From positions 20,433-84,432 of the forward strand of contig DASQEH010000054.1 in the NCBI GenBank assembly GCA_035633755.1: DNA of 64,000 nt, read 5' to 3'. Every line of letters starts with the position of its first letter. Position 1 is the stretch's first letter. Positions 47,404 to 56,231 of this stretch are shown piece by piece. The notes beneath the pieces were generated by a model. That model had not been told where the DNA came from, searched no databases, and saw only the letters and a program-made list of their open reading frames with translations. Source of the DNA: DASQEH01 sp035633755. GTDB lineage: Bacteria > Actinomycetota > Actinomycetes > Propionibacteriales > Nocardioidaceae. Both the position numbers and the translations under genes were made by a program.

Positions 47404-48426
47404 ATGGATGTAGCCCCTTGGGTGTGGTGGACGACGGCTGTCGTGACCATCTCATTCCTCCTCGTCGACGTCGTGATCATCGGCCGCCGGCCGCACGAGC
47501 CGTCGATGAAGGAGGTCAGCCGGCACCTGGCTTTCTACATCGCCATGGCGGTGCTGTTCGGCTGTGGTGTGCTGATGTTCGCCGGTCCTCAGTACGGCGG
47601 GGAGTTCTTCGCCGGCTGGTTGACCGAGTACTCGCTGTCCATCGACAACCTGTTCATCTTCATCATCATCTTGAACCGGTTCGCCGTGCCACGCGAGCTG
47701 CAGCAGTCCGCCTTGATGGTGGGCATCGTGTTGGCGCTGATCATGCGCGGCATCTTCATCGCCGTCGGAGCCGCCGCCATCAACAACTTCAGCTGGGTCT
47801 TCTACATCTTCGGTGCCTTCCTCATCTACACGGCGTGGAAGCTTGCCAAGGAGGGTCCTGAGGACGAGGACGAGTACGAGGAGAACCGGCTCATCAAGTG
47901 GGTCGAGAAGCGCTTCCCCGCCAGCAGCGAGTTCAACGGCAACAAGCTGTTCGTGAAGGAGCAAGGGAAGACCCTCATCACGCCCATGTTCATCGTGATC
48001 GTGACGCTGGGCACGACGGACCTGCTCTTCGCCCTCGACTCCATCCCGGCCATCTATGGCCTGACCAAAGAGCCCTACCTGGTCTTCACCGCCAACGTCT
48101 TCGCCTTGATGGGCCTGAGGCAGCTGTACTTCCTCATCGGCGGGTTGCTCGAGCGGCTCATCTACCTGTCCTACGGGTTGGCGTTCCTTCTCGGCTTCAT
48201 CGGGGTCAAGCTGGTGCTGCATGCGCTGCACGAGAATGAGCTCGGTTTCATCAACGGCGGCGAGCACGTCTCCTGGGCACCGGACATCCCGATCTGGCTC
48301 TCACTGCTGGTCATCGTCGGGACTCTTGCCGTCACGACCGTGGCGAGCCTGGTGATGGAGCGCCGGATCAGCGCCGCCGAGCGCGACGCACGGACCGGAC
48401 CACGCCGCGACCTCGAAGACGGCTGA
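47404..48426 (+). CDS. TerC family membrane protein, probable manganese exporter
   Basis: This 340-residue protein has about nine membrane segments. It carries LVDVVIIG, the TerC core FAGWLTEYSLSIDNLFIFIIIL with conserved Asp and Asn, and a second LGTTDLLFALDSIPAIYGL with two Asp. The C-terminal part is charged. TerC proteins such as Alx and MeeY/MeeF export Mn2+ or supply metal to secreted enzymes. The riboswitch upstream supports Mn2+ control here. The start has GGAGGATGAAGC upstream. Confidence 0.9.
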   Translation: MDVAPWVWWTTAVVTISFLLVDVVIIGRRPHEPSMKEVSRHLAFYIAMAVLFGCGVLMFAGPQYGGEFFAGWLTEYSLSIDNLFIFIIILNRFAVPRELQQSALMVGIVLALIMRGIFIAVGAAAINNFSWVFYIFGAFLIYTAWKLAKEGPEDEDEYEENRLIKWVEKRFPASSEFNGNKLFVKEQGKTLITPMFIVIVTLGTTDLLFALDSIPAIYGLTKEPYLVFTANVFALMGLRQLYFLIGGLLERLIYLSYGLAFLLGFIGVKLVLHALHENELGFINGGEHVSWAPDIPIWLSLLVIVGTLAVTTVASLVMERRISAAERDARTGPRRDLEDG

Positions 48427-48467
48427 ACGAGGTCTACTAGGCCCGAACCGCCTTGGTGCCACGAGGC

Positions 48468-49187
48468 TCACCTGGTCAGGCGACCGGCCGCAATCAAGGT
48501 GGCGCGTCGGTCGTCGGGGAGTGCCACGTCCTCGACATGAGCACCCTCCGGGGCGTGCAACATGCGGCCAGGGCCGGTCACAAAGCCCACATGGGTGACC
48601 CGCCCGTCGTCCGAGGCGAAGAAGTACAGGTCACCAGGCTCTTCGGTGCCCAGAGGCACCGCTGAGCTCGCCACGTGCTGCGCATACGCGTCGCGCGGCA
48701 CGACGACTCCTGCCTCACGGAAGGACAGATGGACGAGCCCTGAGCAGTCCAGCCCGTAGGGACTCAGCCCGCCCCACAAGTACCGCAGTCCCAGGTACCG
48801 ACGCGCGTAGCGAGTGATCGCGTCGGCGTCGGCCGGCACTCGTGCCGGCGGTTGTACGACGCCTGTCCCGAGATCAGGCGTCCTGGTCAGATGGGCGCGC
48901 CGTACCCAGCCGGGATAGCCCCGTTGGTCCTTGGGAGAGGGCTGCCAGGAGACGGCCACGTGCGCCCATCCGTCATCGAGCTCGTCGATGATCTGCACTG
49001 GCTCGCCGCGCAATGCTTGGGTCTCGAGCCGCCCGTGAAGGCCGAGCCTGTCGTCGGCGCCCAAGCCGTCGGTCCATCTGGCCACCTCGGGTTCGTCGGT
49101 GAGAGCGGCTGCGTCGATCGGGCGGGGAGCGTCAGGAGCAGTCCACACCGCAGCAACATCGACCTGAACTCGATGGCGAGGTCCCAC
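48468..49187 (-). CDS. NlpC/P60 family C40 peptidase (YkfC-like), cytoplasmic
   Basis: This 239-residue peptidase has an SH3-like N-terminal half and a C-terminal NlpC/P60 domain. The catalytic Cys is in GLDCSGLVHLSF, the His is in THVGFV, and the third residue lies in AHVEDVAL. The WGGLSPYGLDCSG pattern is that of gamma-D-glutamyl-L-diamino acid endopeptidases such as YkfC. There is no signal peptide, so it probably recycles peptides inside the cell. It starts at GTG three bases after the upstream gene's stop, so the two are co-transcribed. Confidence 0.8.
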   Translation of the reverse strand: MGPRHRVQVDVAAVWTAPDAPRPIDAAALTDEPEVARWTDGLGADDRLGLHGRLETQALRGEPVQIIDELDDGWAHVAVSWQPSPKDQRGYPGWVRRAHLTRTPDLGTGVVQPPARVPADADAITRYARRYLGLRYLWGGLSPYGLDCSGLVHLSFREAGVVVPRDAYAQHVASSAVPLGTEEPGDLYFFASDDGRVTHVGFVTGPGRMLHAPEGAHVEDVALPDDRRATLIAAGRLTR

Positions 49188-49190
49188 GAC

Positions 49191-50105
49191 CTATCCGCTG
49201 CCCAGGGTCGAGGCCGCGTGGGTCCGGCGCTGCGAGCAGGGATCCTGCTGTCCGCTGTGCGGTGGATCACCGACGGAGCGGCCGGCCAGGGCGAGGCTCT
49301 CAGCCCAGGCCGCGGCACCAGCAGCCGCGATGATCTCGAGCGCGGCCTGCTCGCCGAGCTCCGAGGACGTGCACACGGCGACGACGAAGTCCGGCCCGTG
49401 AGCTGGATAGACGATCCCGACGTCGTGGGATATGCCCGGCGTCCAACCGGACTTGTGAGCGATCCTCGTGCCGGGCGGCAAGCCTGCTGGTAGCCCATCG
49501 TTGATCTGTTGTGCCAGCAGAACGGAGAGGATCTCGTCACAAGACTGCCGACCAGCAGCCGTTCCTGTCGCCAGGGCCGAGACGACCAGAGCCAGATCGG
49601 AGGCGGTCACCAGGTTCTGCAAGCCTGCGGTCCGTGCGTCGGCGTCCTCGATTCCCCGCACCACGGAGCTGTTGCCTGCCCCCAGCGACACGAGGACGGC
49701 CTGCACCGCTTCGATGCCTACGGTCTCGAGGACGAGGTTGGTGGCCAGGTTGCTGGAGCGGACGAGCGCCCGGTAGGTGAGCCATCGCAGCGCGACCCGG
49801 GTGCCCAGGCGAGCCCAGGGCTCTGGATCGCTGTCGTCGGTGGCGTCCAGCGGGAACCGCCCTGCGCCGACGACCGACCGGAACTCGTTGTGGACCAGCA
49901 CGTCCTCATCCAGGTGCAACCGGCCCGCCTCTGCCTGACGGAACGCGGCTATCACGAGCGCCACCTTCATTGTGCTGGCCGCATAGTGCGCATCGTGCTC
50001 AGCGTGAGCGAGCCAGGGCGGCTGGCCGACCGGACCAACCAGGAGCGAGAAGGAGCCTGTCACGGGCAATGACGCGACGAACGACTCCAGGTGTGCGGGG
50101 GACAC
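49191..50105 (-). CDS. Class A beta-lactamase-like serine hydrolase without signal peptide
   Basis: This 304-residue serine hydrolase of the penicillin-binding/class A beta-lactamase fold has S-T-M-K (SxxK) near residue 44 and S-S-N (SxN) in VRSSNLATN. HKSGW takes the place of KTG. There is no export signal: the GTG begins right at the fold. A TAGCAT -10 lies six bases before the GTG, which supports this start. Combined with the NlpC/P60 peptidase it may process muropeptides in the cytosol, an inference. It may not hydrolyse beta-lactams. Confidence 0.78.
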   Translation of the reverse strand: MSPAHLESFVASLPVTGSFSLLVGPVGQPPWLAHAEHDAHYAASTMKVALVIAAFRQAEAGRLHLDEDVLVHNEFRSVVGAGRFPLDATDDSDPEPWARLGTRVALRWLTYRALVRSSNLATNLVLETVGIEAVQAVLVSLGAGNSSVVRGIEDADARTAGLQNLVTASDLALVVSALATGTAAGRQSCDEILSVLLAQQINDGLPAGLPPGTRIAHKSGWTPGISHDVGIVYPAHGPDFVVAVCTSSELGEQAALEIIAAAGAAAWAESLALAGRSVGDPPHSGQQDPCSQRRTHAASTLGSG

Positions 50106-50166
50106 CTCGGAATGCTAGTACCCCGCCCCGGCCGGCTGTGAGAACGAATGCGCCAGCCATCACGGA

Positions 50167-50179
50167 TACTCTTAGCCCG
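50167..50179 (+). promoter_or_regulatory. -10 element for a leaderless LamG-protein mRNA
   Basis: TACTCT at 50167-50172 is followed by TAGCCCG and the ATG at 50180. The divergent TAGCAT of the serine hydrolase gene is at 50112-50117, so two opposing promoters share 74 bp. Confidence 0.4.
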
Positions 50180-50941
50180 ATGACCAAGCTCCTCGCGCTG
50201 GCGGCGGTCCCGGTCAGCCTGCTGCTGGCGATCACGGCGCCGGCCCCACCAGCCGAGGGCGGCGTGTCCGAGGCGACAAGCCCCGTCGCCAGCGCGCGAC
50301 TGCTCCTGCGTGCCTCGGAGACCTCTGGTCCGGCGGCGGTGGACTCCTCGACATTCCACAACAACGGAGTCCTCAAAGGCGGGGTCGGGCGGCTGGACGG
50401 CGCCTACCGGTTCCACCCGGGGTACCCGCGCGACCGCATCCGGGTGGAGGATCACCCGTCGTTGAGCCCCGGTCGGCGCGCTTTCGCCTTCGGTGCCGAC
50501 GTACGCGTGCATCCGAACGCCGTCTGGGAGCACCCGGAGATGGCCGTGGTCCGCCATGGTGACAGCGATACGCGCGGTGGGGACTACAAGCTCGAGCTCG
50601 AGCAGACGGCCCGCGGGACAGTGGTGGCGACGTGCGTGATGCACGACGGCGTTGGTGGTTTCGGCTACGTCAGGGGGAACGGCCCCCTCGAGACGATCGA
50701 CGACAAGGTGTGGCACCGGATCACCTGCTCACGGGACCCTTCCGCGGCGACCATCAGCCTCACCATCGACGGCGTCACCACCACGCGGGCTGATCACAAG
50801 CTTGGCTCGATCGTGGGGTTCGACCCGGTGCTGATCGGTGTCCACCTGCGGCAAGACGGGGTGCGCCTGCGGGAGCAGTTCGTGGGACGCATGGACAACA
50901 TCAGGATCGCCGTCGGCCCTCGATCACTGCCGGGACCGTAG
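50180..50941 (+). CDS. Secreted LamG (concanavalin-like) domain protein
   Basis: This 253-residue exported protein has a short basic N-terminus and a hydrophobic signal (TKLLALAAVPVSLLLAITAPAPP). A LamG/jelly-roll domain of about 200 residues follows: DSSTFHNNGVLKGGVGRLDGAYRFHP, then MAVVRHGDSD and KVWHRITCSRD, with VGRMDNIRIAVGP at the end. These folds often bind carbohydrate or Ca2+. There is no enzymatic motif. It is divergent from the serine hydrolase gene. Confidence 0.75.
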   Translation: MTKLLALAAVPVSLLLAITAPAPPAEGGVSEATSPVASARLLLRASETSGPAAVDSSTFHNNGVLKGGVGRLDGAYRFHPGYPRDRIRVEDHPSLSPGRRAFAFGADVRVHPNAVWEHPEMAVVRHGDSDTRGGDYKLELEQTARGTVVATCVMHDGVGGFGYVRGNGPLETIDDKVWHRITCSRDPSAATISLTIDGVTTTRADHKLGSIVGFDPVLIGVHLRQDGVRLREQFVGRMDNIRIAVGPRSLPGP

Positions 50942-50949
50942 GACGGAGG

Positions 50950-51600
50950 TCACCAGCCGCGGGCGCGCCACTCGGCCAGATGCGGCCGCTCCGCACCGAG
51001 CGTGGTGTCGTTCCCGTGGCCGGGATACACCCAGGTCTCGTCCGGCAGGCGGGAGAAGACCTTCGTCTCGAGGTCCGTCATCAGCGATTCGAAGTCCTCG
51101 GGGGTGAGCGTTCTCCCGGGCCCTCCGGGAAACAGGCTGTCCCCTGTCCACAGGTGCGGTGGCCCCGTGGGATCGTCGTAGAGGAGCGCGATCGAGCCCG
51201 GGGTGTGCCCGACGAGGCAGATCACCTCCAGGTCGACATCGCCGACGGACACCACATCTGCGTCCGTCACCGCTCTGTCCGTCGCGACGGGGATCCCCTC
51301 GACGTCATCGGCTCCGACGACGGTGGTGGCGCCGGTCGCCTTGACCACGGCCGCCAGCGCGCTCCAGTGGTCATGGTGCTGGTGCGTCGTCACGATGGTC
51401 GCCAGCGGCTCACCGGCCAGCAGGCCCAGCAGGACGTCAGCCTCCGCTGCGGCGTCGATGAGCAGCGACTCGTCGGTGCGTCTGCTCCTCAGCAGGTAGG
51501 CGTTGTTGTCCATCGGCCCGACCGAGGCCTTGGTGACCATCAGCTCTGCCAGCTCACGCACTGCTGCACGACCAGGTCGCACAGCTCCGGAGTAGGTCAT
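50950..51600 (-). CDS. MBL-fold metallohydrolase (glyoxalase II-like)
   Basis: This 216-residue metallo-beta-lactamase-fold hydrolase has THQHHDHW (HxHxDH metal motif) near residue 75, GHTPGSIAL, the bridging Asp in GDSLFPG and the terminal YPGHGND. It resembles hydroxyacylglutathione hydrolase-like proteins such as Rv1637c, which sits beside uvrA in mycobacteria. The ATG overlaps the stop of the upstream MDMPI-family gene (ATGA), so it is the second gene of that pair. Confidence 0.85.
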   Translation of the reverse strand: MTYSGAVRPGRAAVRELAELMVTKASVGPMDNNAYLLRSRRTDESLLIDAAAEADVLLGLLAGEPLATIVTTHQHHDHWSALAAVVKATGATTVVGADDVEGIPVATDRAVTDADVVSVGDVDLEVICLVGHTPGSIALLYDDPTGPPHLWTGDSLFPGGPGRTLTPEDFESLMTDLETKVFSRLPDETWVYPGHGNDTTLGAERPHLAEWRARGW

Positions 51601-52310
51601 CTCCATGCCCCCTGAGGCGGAAGTGCCCCGGACTCGGTGTACAGACCGATGCCGTCGGTTCGTCCGATGAGCCATCCCAGCAGCGATGGGGGAGGACCGG
51701 ATATCTCCGGCCCTCCACCGGCGACGACCCAGCGTCCCTCGTCGTCGTTTCCGACGAGGACGCAGCCGGTGAAGTCGTCGCGGTGCGAGGACTCGTCTGC
51801 GATGTCATCGAGAAGTGCCTCGACGAAGTCCTCGGGCCAGTGCGCGAGGGTGTAGTCGAGGTTGAGATCGATGTGGTGCACTTCGACTTCGGTGCGCCGC
51901 AGGAACGGGATCACCGATGCCGACCCGTGCCGGTCGTGGCTTCCCCAAACCAGCTCCCGGGTCCATGCGCCGGGCTCCAGCGACCCCATTGCGGCCAGGA
52001 GTCGCTCGTGGGAGTCGTGCACATCGGACCGTAGCTCGGCGGCGGAGCGATCGGACTGGGCTGCGATGACGGCGTCGCGCTCTTCCCGGCTCGGGTACAT
52101 CGGGGTGCGGACGCCGGTCCGCGCCCACTCCACGAGGTTGCCGAGCGCGTCGGCGTTGCGGGCCACATGGGTGAGCACGTGACCTCGGCTCCAACCGGGC
52201 AACAGCGATGGTTCGCGGGCTTGTGCGTCGGTGAGGGTGGAGATGGTGTGCTCGAGCGCCGAGGTGGACGATCTCACAGCGTCGATCTGAGACAGAGTGT
52301 CAGCTGCCAT
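51597..52310 (-). CDS. DinB/MDMPI-family, probably mycothiol-dependent, enzyme
   Basis: This 237-residue protein belongs to the maleylpyruvate isomerase/DinB fold. The N-terminal MDMPI helix bundle shows PGWSRGHVLTHVARNADALGNLVEWA, then VEVHHIDLNLDYTLAHWPEDF, with three metal-site His/Glu positions. In actinobacteria these enzymes often use mycothiol as cofactor, though substrates are mostly unknown. The true ATG is at 52310, six bases after TAGGTT. It overlaps the downstream MBL hydrolase gene, so they may work together on thiol conjugates. Confidence 0.78.
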   Translation of the reverse strand: MAADTLSQIDAVRSSTSALEHTISTLTDAQAREPSLLPGWSRGHVLTHVARNADALGNLVEWARTGVRTPMYPSREERDAVIAAQSDRSAAELRSDVHDSHERLLAAMGSLEPGAWTRELVWGSHDRHGSASVIPFLRRTEVEVHHIDLNLDYTLAHWPEDFVEALLDDIADESSHRDDFTGCVLVGNDDEGRWVVAGGGPEISGPPPSLLGWLIGRTDGIGLYTESGALPPQGAWR

Positions 52311-52417
52311 GGCCAAAACCTACCGCCTGTCCATGTCCGTTTGGGGCGTGGGAGATCATGGTGGCGAGCGTCGCGGCTCGCCGAACGGAGAGCCGCTCGT
52401 AGGTCGGCTGCCATGGG

Positions 52418-52439
52418 TAGACTTGCGAACACATGTTCG
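52418..52439 (+). promoter_or_regulatory. uvrA promoter with a LexA box
   Basis: TAGACT (-10) at 52418-52423 is followed directly by the LexA site CGAACACATGTTCG at 52426-52439. A repressor bound there would cover the transcription start. The box matches the SOS consensus, with one base off (GCGAAC instead of TCGAAC) in the left arm. Confidence 0.85.
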
Positions 52440-52475
52440 AACCTGTCAGTGTGTCGCGCGGTGAAGGGTGCAAGG

Positions 52476-55466
52476 GTGGCCGATCAGCTGATCATTCGCG
52501 GAGCCCGCGAACACAACCTCAAGGACGTCTCGCTCGACCTTCCCCGCGACGCGCTGATCGTGTTCACTGGCTTGTCCGGTTCCGGCAAGTCCAGCCTGGC
52601 GTTCGACACGATCTTCGCCGAGGGTCAGCGCCGGTACGTCGAGTCGTTGTCGGCCTACGCCCGGCAGTTCCTGGGGCAGATGGACAAGCCGGACGTCGAC
52701 TTCATCGAGGGACTGTCCCCGGCGGTATCCATCGACCAGAAGTCGACGTCGCGCAACCCGCGCTCGACCGTCGGGACCATCACCGAGGTGTACGACTACC
52801 TGCGACTGCTGTTCGCACGGGCCGGCCGGCCTCACTGTCCCGTCTGCGGCAGGGCGATCGCCCGTCAGACGCCGCAGCAGATCGTCGACCGGGTGCTCGA
52901 GCTCGATCAAGGTGCCCGGTTCCAGGTTCTTGCGCCGGTGATCCGCGGCCGCAAGGGCGAGTACGTCGACCTGTTCCGCCAGCTCCAGGCACAGGGCTTC
53001 TCGCGTGTCCGGGTCAACGGCGAGACCCACCCCTTGACCGAGCCCCCCAAGCTGGACAAGCAGAAGAAGCACACGATCGAGGTGGTCGTCGACCGGCTGG
53101 CCGTCAAAGAGTCCGCCAAGCGTCGGCTGACCGACTCGATCGAGACCGCACTGGGCTTGTCCGGTGGACTGGTGACGTTGGACTTCGTCGATCTTGCGGC
53201 TGACGACCCCCACCGCCTGCGTGTGTTCTCCGAGCACCTCGCCTGCCTCTACGACGACTTGAGCTTCGAGGAGCTCGAGCCACGGTCGTTCTCGTTCAAC
53301 TCACCGTTCGGTGCCTGCGCGGAGTGCCACGGGTTGGGAACCCGGATGATCGTCGACCCGGAGCTGGTCATCCCCGATGACGGCAAGTCGCTTCTCGAGG
53401 ACGCGATCGCCCCCTGGTCCGCGGCGCACATCTCGGAGTACTTCGCCCGCCTGCTCGAGGCGCTGGCCGACGAGATGGGCTTCACGCTCGACACACCGTG
53501 GCGCGACCTGCCCCGTCGTGCCAAGGAGTCCATCCTGGGCGGCCACCCCTCCAAGCTGCATGTGCGCTACAAGAACCGCTACGGCCGCGAGCGGTCGTAC
53601 TACGCGATGTTCGAGGGCGTACTGCCCTACATCGAGCGACGGCACACCGAGGCAGAGAGTGACACGAGCCGCGAGCGGTTCGAGGGGTTCATGCGCGAAG
53701 TGCCGTGCCTCGTCTGCGGTGGCGCCCGACTCAAGCCGATCTCGCTGGCCGTGACCATCGGCGGCAAGAACATCGCCGACATCAGTGCCCTCCCGGTCGA
53801 TGAGGCGTCGCGGTTCCTCAACGGTGACCTCGGGCTGACCGCTCGCGAGTTCCAGATCGCCGAGCGGGTGATCAAGGAGATCAACGAACGCCTTCGGTTC
53901 CTCCTCGACGTGGGGCTGGACTACCTCAGCTTGAACCGCCCGTCCGGTTCCCTGTCGGGCGGTGAGGCACAACGCATTCGGTTGGCGACGCAGATCGGCG
54001 CCGGCCTCGTCGGGGTGCTGTACGTCCTCGACGAACCGTCCATCGGGCTGCACCAAAGAGACAACCACCGGCTGATCGAGACGCTGATCCGCCTGCGTGA
54101 CCTCGGCAACACCCTCATCGTCGTCGAGCACGACGAGGACACCATCCGCAACGCCGACTGGGCCGTCGACATCGGACCGGGGGCTGGCGAGCACGGCGGG
54201 CAGGTGGTCGTGTCAGGTTCGGTCGAGGAGCTGCTGACGCATCCGGACTCGCTGACCGGTGCGTACCTGTCGGGTCGGATCGAGATCCCCCTGCCGCAGC
54301 ATCGCCGCTCACCGACACCGGGACTCGAGCTGGTCGTGCACAACGCCCGCGAACACAACCTGCAAGACGTCTCCGTTGCCTTCCCCCTGGGCTGCTTCAT
54401 CGCGGTCACCGGGGTGTCCGGATCGGGGAAGTCGACGCTCGTCAACTCGATCCTGTACTCCGCTCTCGCCAAGCGCATCTACAACGCCCGAGACGTCCCG
54501 GGACGCCACCGCGACATCACGGGCGTGGACCTTGTGGACAAGGTGATCCACGTCGACCAGTCGCCGATCGGCCGCACCCCACGCTCCAACCCGGCGACCT
54601 ACACCGGTGTCTTCGATCACGTCCGGCGGCTGTTCGCCCAGACCCCGGAAGCCAAGATCCGCGGCTACCTCCAAGGACGGTTCTCCTTCAACGTCAAAGG
54701 CGGGCGCTGCGAGGCCTGCTCGGGTGACGGGACCATCAAGATCGAGATGAACTTCCTACCCGACGTCTACGTCCCGTGCGAGGTATGCCACGGTGCCCGG
54801 TACAACCGCGAGACCCTCGAGGTGCACTACAAGGGCAAGACGATCGCCGAGGTCCTCGACATGCCGATCGAGGAGGCGGTCGACTTCTTCGAGGCGATCC
54901 CGGCGATCTCTCGCCACCTGCGGACCCTGGTCGACGTCGGGCTGGGCTATGTACGGCTCGGGCAGCCGGCGCCCACGCTTTCTGGGGGTGAGGCCCAACG
55001 CGTGAAGCTGGCGTCGGAGTTGCAGAAGCGGTCCACGGGAAGGACTGTCTACGTGCTCGATGAGCCAACGACCGGGCTTCACTTCGAGGACATCCGCAAG
55101 CTCCTCGGGGTGCTGTCACGGTTGGTCGACCAGGGCAACACCGTGATCGTCATCGAGCACAACCTCGATGTCATCAAGACGGCCGACTGGCTCGTCGACC
55201 TCGGGCCCGACGGTGGCAACAAGGGTGGCCTGGTCGTCGCCGAAGGCACGCCCGAGCAGGTCGCCGACGTGTCCGCGAGCTACACGGGTGCCTTCCTCAG
55301 GCCGATCCTGCAGGGTCGTGGTGTCAGTGTCGCGCCACCGGACCTCGACCTCTTGGCGCCGACGGCACCGGCTCAGGAGCGTGCCGCGCGGGGTGGGAGG
55401 ACGGCAGCCGCTCTGCGTACGCGCCCGGTCAACACCGGGACGGGGAAGTCCACGGCCAGCCGCTGA
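52476..55466 (+). CDS. uvrA: Excinuclease ABC subunit A
   Basis: This 996-residue double ATPase finds DNA lesions and loads UvrB. It has Walker A GLSGSGKS (residues 32-39) and a second GVSGSGKS (646-653), two ABC signatures (LSGGEAQRIRL, LSGGEAQRVKL) and zinc-finger cysteine pairs (CPVCG, CAECHG, CLVCGG, CEACSGDG and CEVCHG). GTG at 52476 has GAAGGG seven bases upstream; GTG at 52461 is an alternative. The C-terminus (after about residue 940) is a variable tail rich in Ala, Pro and Arg. Confidence 0.96.
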   Translation: MADQLIIRGAREHNLKDVSLDLPRDALIVFTGLSGSGKSSLAFDTIFAEGQRRYVESLSAYARQFLGQMDKPDVDFIEGLSPAVSIDQKSTSRNPRSTVGTITEVYDYLRLLFARAGRPHCPVCGRAIARQTPQQIVDRVLELDQGARFQVLAPVIRGRKGEYVDLFRQLQAQGFSRVRVNGETHPLTEPPKLDKQKKHTIEVVVDRLAVKESAKRRLTDSIETALGLSGGLVTLDFVDLAADDPHRLRVFSEHLACLYDDLSFEELEPRSFSFNSPFGACAECHGLGTRMIVDPELVIPDDGKSLLEDAIAPWSAAHISEYFARLLEALADEMGFTLDTPWRDLPRRAKESILGGHPSKLHVRYKNRYGRERSYYAMFEGVLPYIERRHTEAESDTSRERFEGFMREVPCLVCGGARLKPISLAVTIGGKNIADISALPVDEASRFLNGDLGLTAREFQIAERVIKEINERLRFLLDVGLDYLSLNRPSGSLSGGEAQRIRLATQIGAGLVGVLYVLDEPSIGLHQRDNHRLIETLIRLRDLGNTLIVVEHDEDTIRNADWAVDIGPGAGEHGGQVVVSGSVEELLTHPDSLTGAYLSGRIEIPLPQHRRSPTPGLELVVHNAREHNLQDVSVAFPLGCFIAVTGVSGSGKSTLVNSILYSALAKRIYNARDVPGRHRDITGVDLVDKVIHVDQSPIGRTPRSNPATYTGVFDHVRRLFAQTPEAKIRGYLQGRFSFNVKGGRCEACSGDGTIKIEMNFLPDVYVPCEVCHGARYNRETLEVHYKGKTIAEVLDMPIEEAVDFFEAIPAISRHLRTLVDVGLGYVRLGQPAPTLSGGEAQRVKLASELQKRSTGRTVYVLDEPTTGLHFEDIRKLLGVLSRLVDQGNTVIVIEHNLDVIKTADWLVDLGPDGGNKGGLVVAEGTPEQVADVSASYTGAFLRPILQGRGVSVAPPDLDLLAPTAPAQERAARGGRTAAALRTRPVNTGTGKSTASR

Positions 55467-55524
55467 CACTCATCACCGATCGACCGCGCCGGTTGGTGCT
55501 GTCGGTGCTAGCACCATCGGGCAG

Positions 55525-55552
55525 TTGTCTCAGTGTGATCGCTGGCTAGGCT
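55525..55552 (+). promoter_or_regulatory. Promoter of the Rieske protein gene
   Basis: TTGTCT (-35) and TAGGCT (-10) are 16 bases apart, giving a leader of about 24 bases with a GAAGGAG site before the ATG at 55583. Confidence 0.5.
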
Positions 55553-55582
55553 CGCAGAAGTCCCTAGGTCGAAGGAGCAGGA

Positions 55583-56173
55583 ATGGTCGACGACATCGGC
55601 GGCGCCGAGGCATCGGGCGTTCGCCCGACCGGAACGGGTCGCCTCAGCGCAGCGTCGCGGATCGGGGAGACCGTGACATCGGGTGGGACAACGCGGCGCA
55701 CAATCCTCCGGGGAGCGCTGCTCGCGGGTGTCGCCACGCCGCTACTGGCGGCGTGCGCCGACGACGTCGGTATCAGCGACGAGGACACGTCGACCGAGGA
55801 GAAGTCGACGAGCGCCGAGCCGCCTACGGGGGGCGGCAACGGCGCTGAGTCCGAGGGCGGCGACGACACAGAGTCGCAGAGCCGTGCCAGCAACGCTGTG
55901 GCGAAGACCACCGACGTTCCCGAGGGAAGCGGTGTGATCCTGGAGGACGACGGCGTTGTCATCACGCAGCCCGTCGCCGGCACGTTCAACGGGTTCAGCA
56001 ACATCTGCACGCATCAGGGCTGCCCGCTCTTCGACGTCACCGAGACGATCAACTGCAACTGCCACGGCAGCAAGTTCTCGATCGAGGACGGAAGCGTCGT
56101 GCAAGGTCCGGCCGAGAAGCCACTGCCGACGCAGGGACTCGTCGTCTCCGGCAACGAGATCACGCTCGGCTGA
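55583..56173 (+). CDS. Tat-exported Rieske [2Fe-2S] lipoprotein
   Basis: This 196-residue protein has a twin-arginine signal (RR at 38-39), then a hydrophobic region ending in L-A-A-C, so lipidation is expected at C58. A Glu/Asp/Ser-rich linker follows, then a Rieske domain with C142-T-H144-Q-G-C147 and C158-N-C160-H161, the two Cys and two His of the cluster plus two structural cysteines. It is an electron-transfer protein of unknown partner. The N-terminus before the Tat motif is long, and a GTG at 55673 just before TSGGTTRRT is an alternative start. Confidence 0.88.
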   Translation: MVDDIGGAEASGVRPTGTGRLSAASRIGETVTSGGTTRRTILRGALLAGVATPLLAACADDVGISDEDTSTEEKSTSAEPPTGGGNGAESEGGDDTESQSRASNAVAKTTDVPEGSGVILEDDGVVITQPVAGTFNGFSNICTHQGCPLFDVTETINCNCHGSKFSIEDGSVVQGPAEKPLPTQGLVVSGNEITLG

Positions 56174-56231
56174 CCCACCCCGGGGCCGAGTGGCGACCAG
56201 CGCTCCGGGGTCTGGAATCAGGAGCGTCAGC

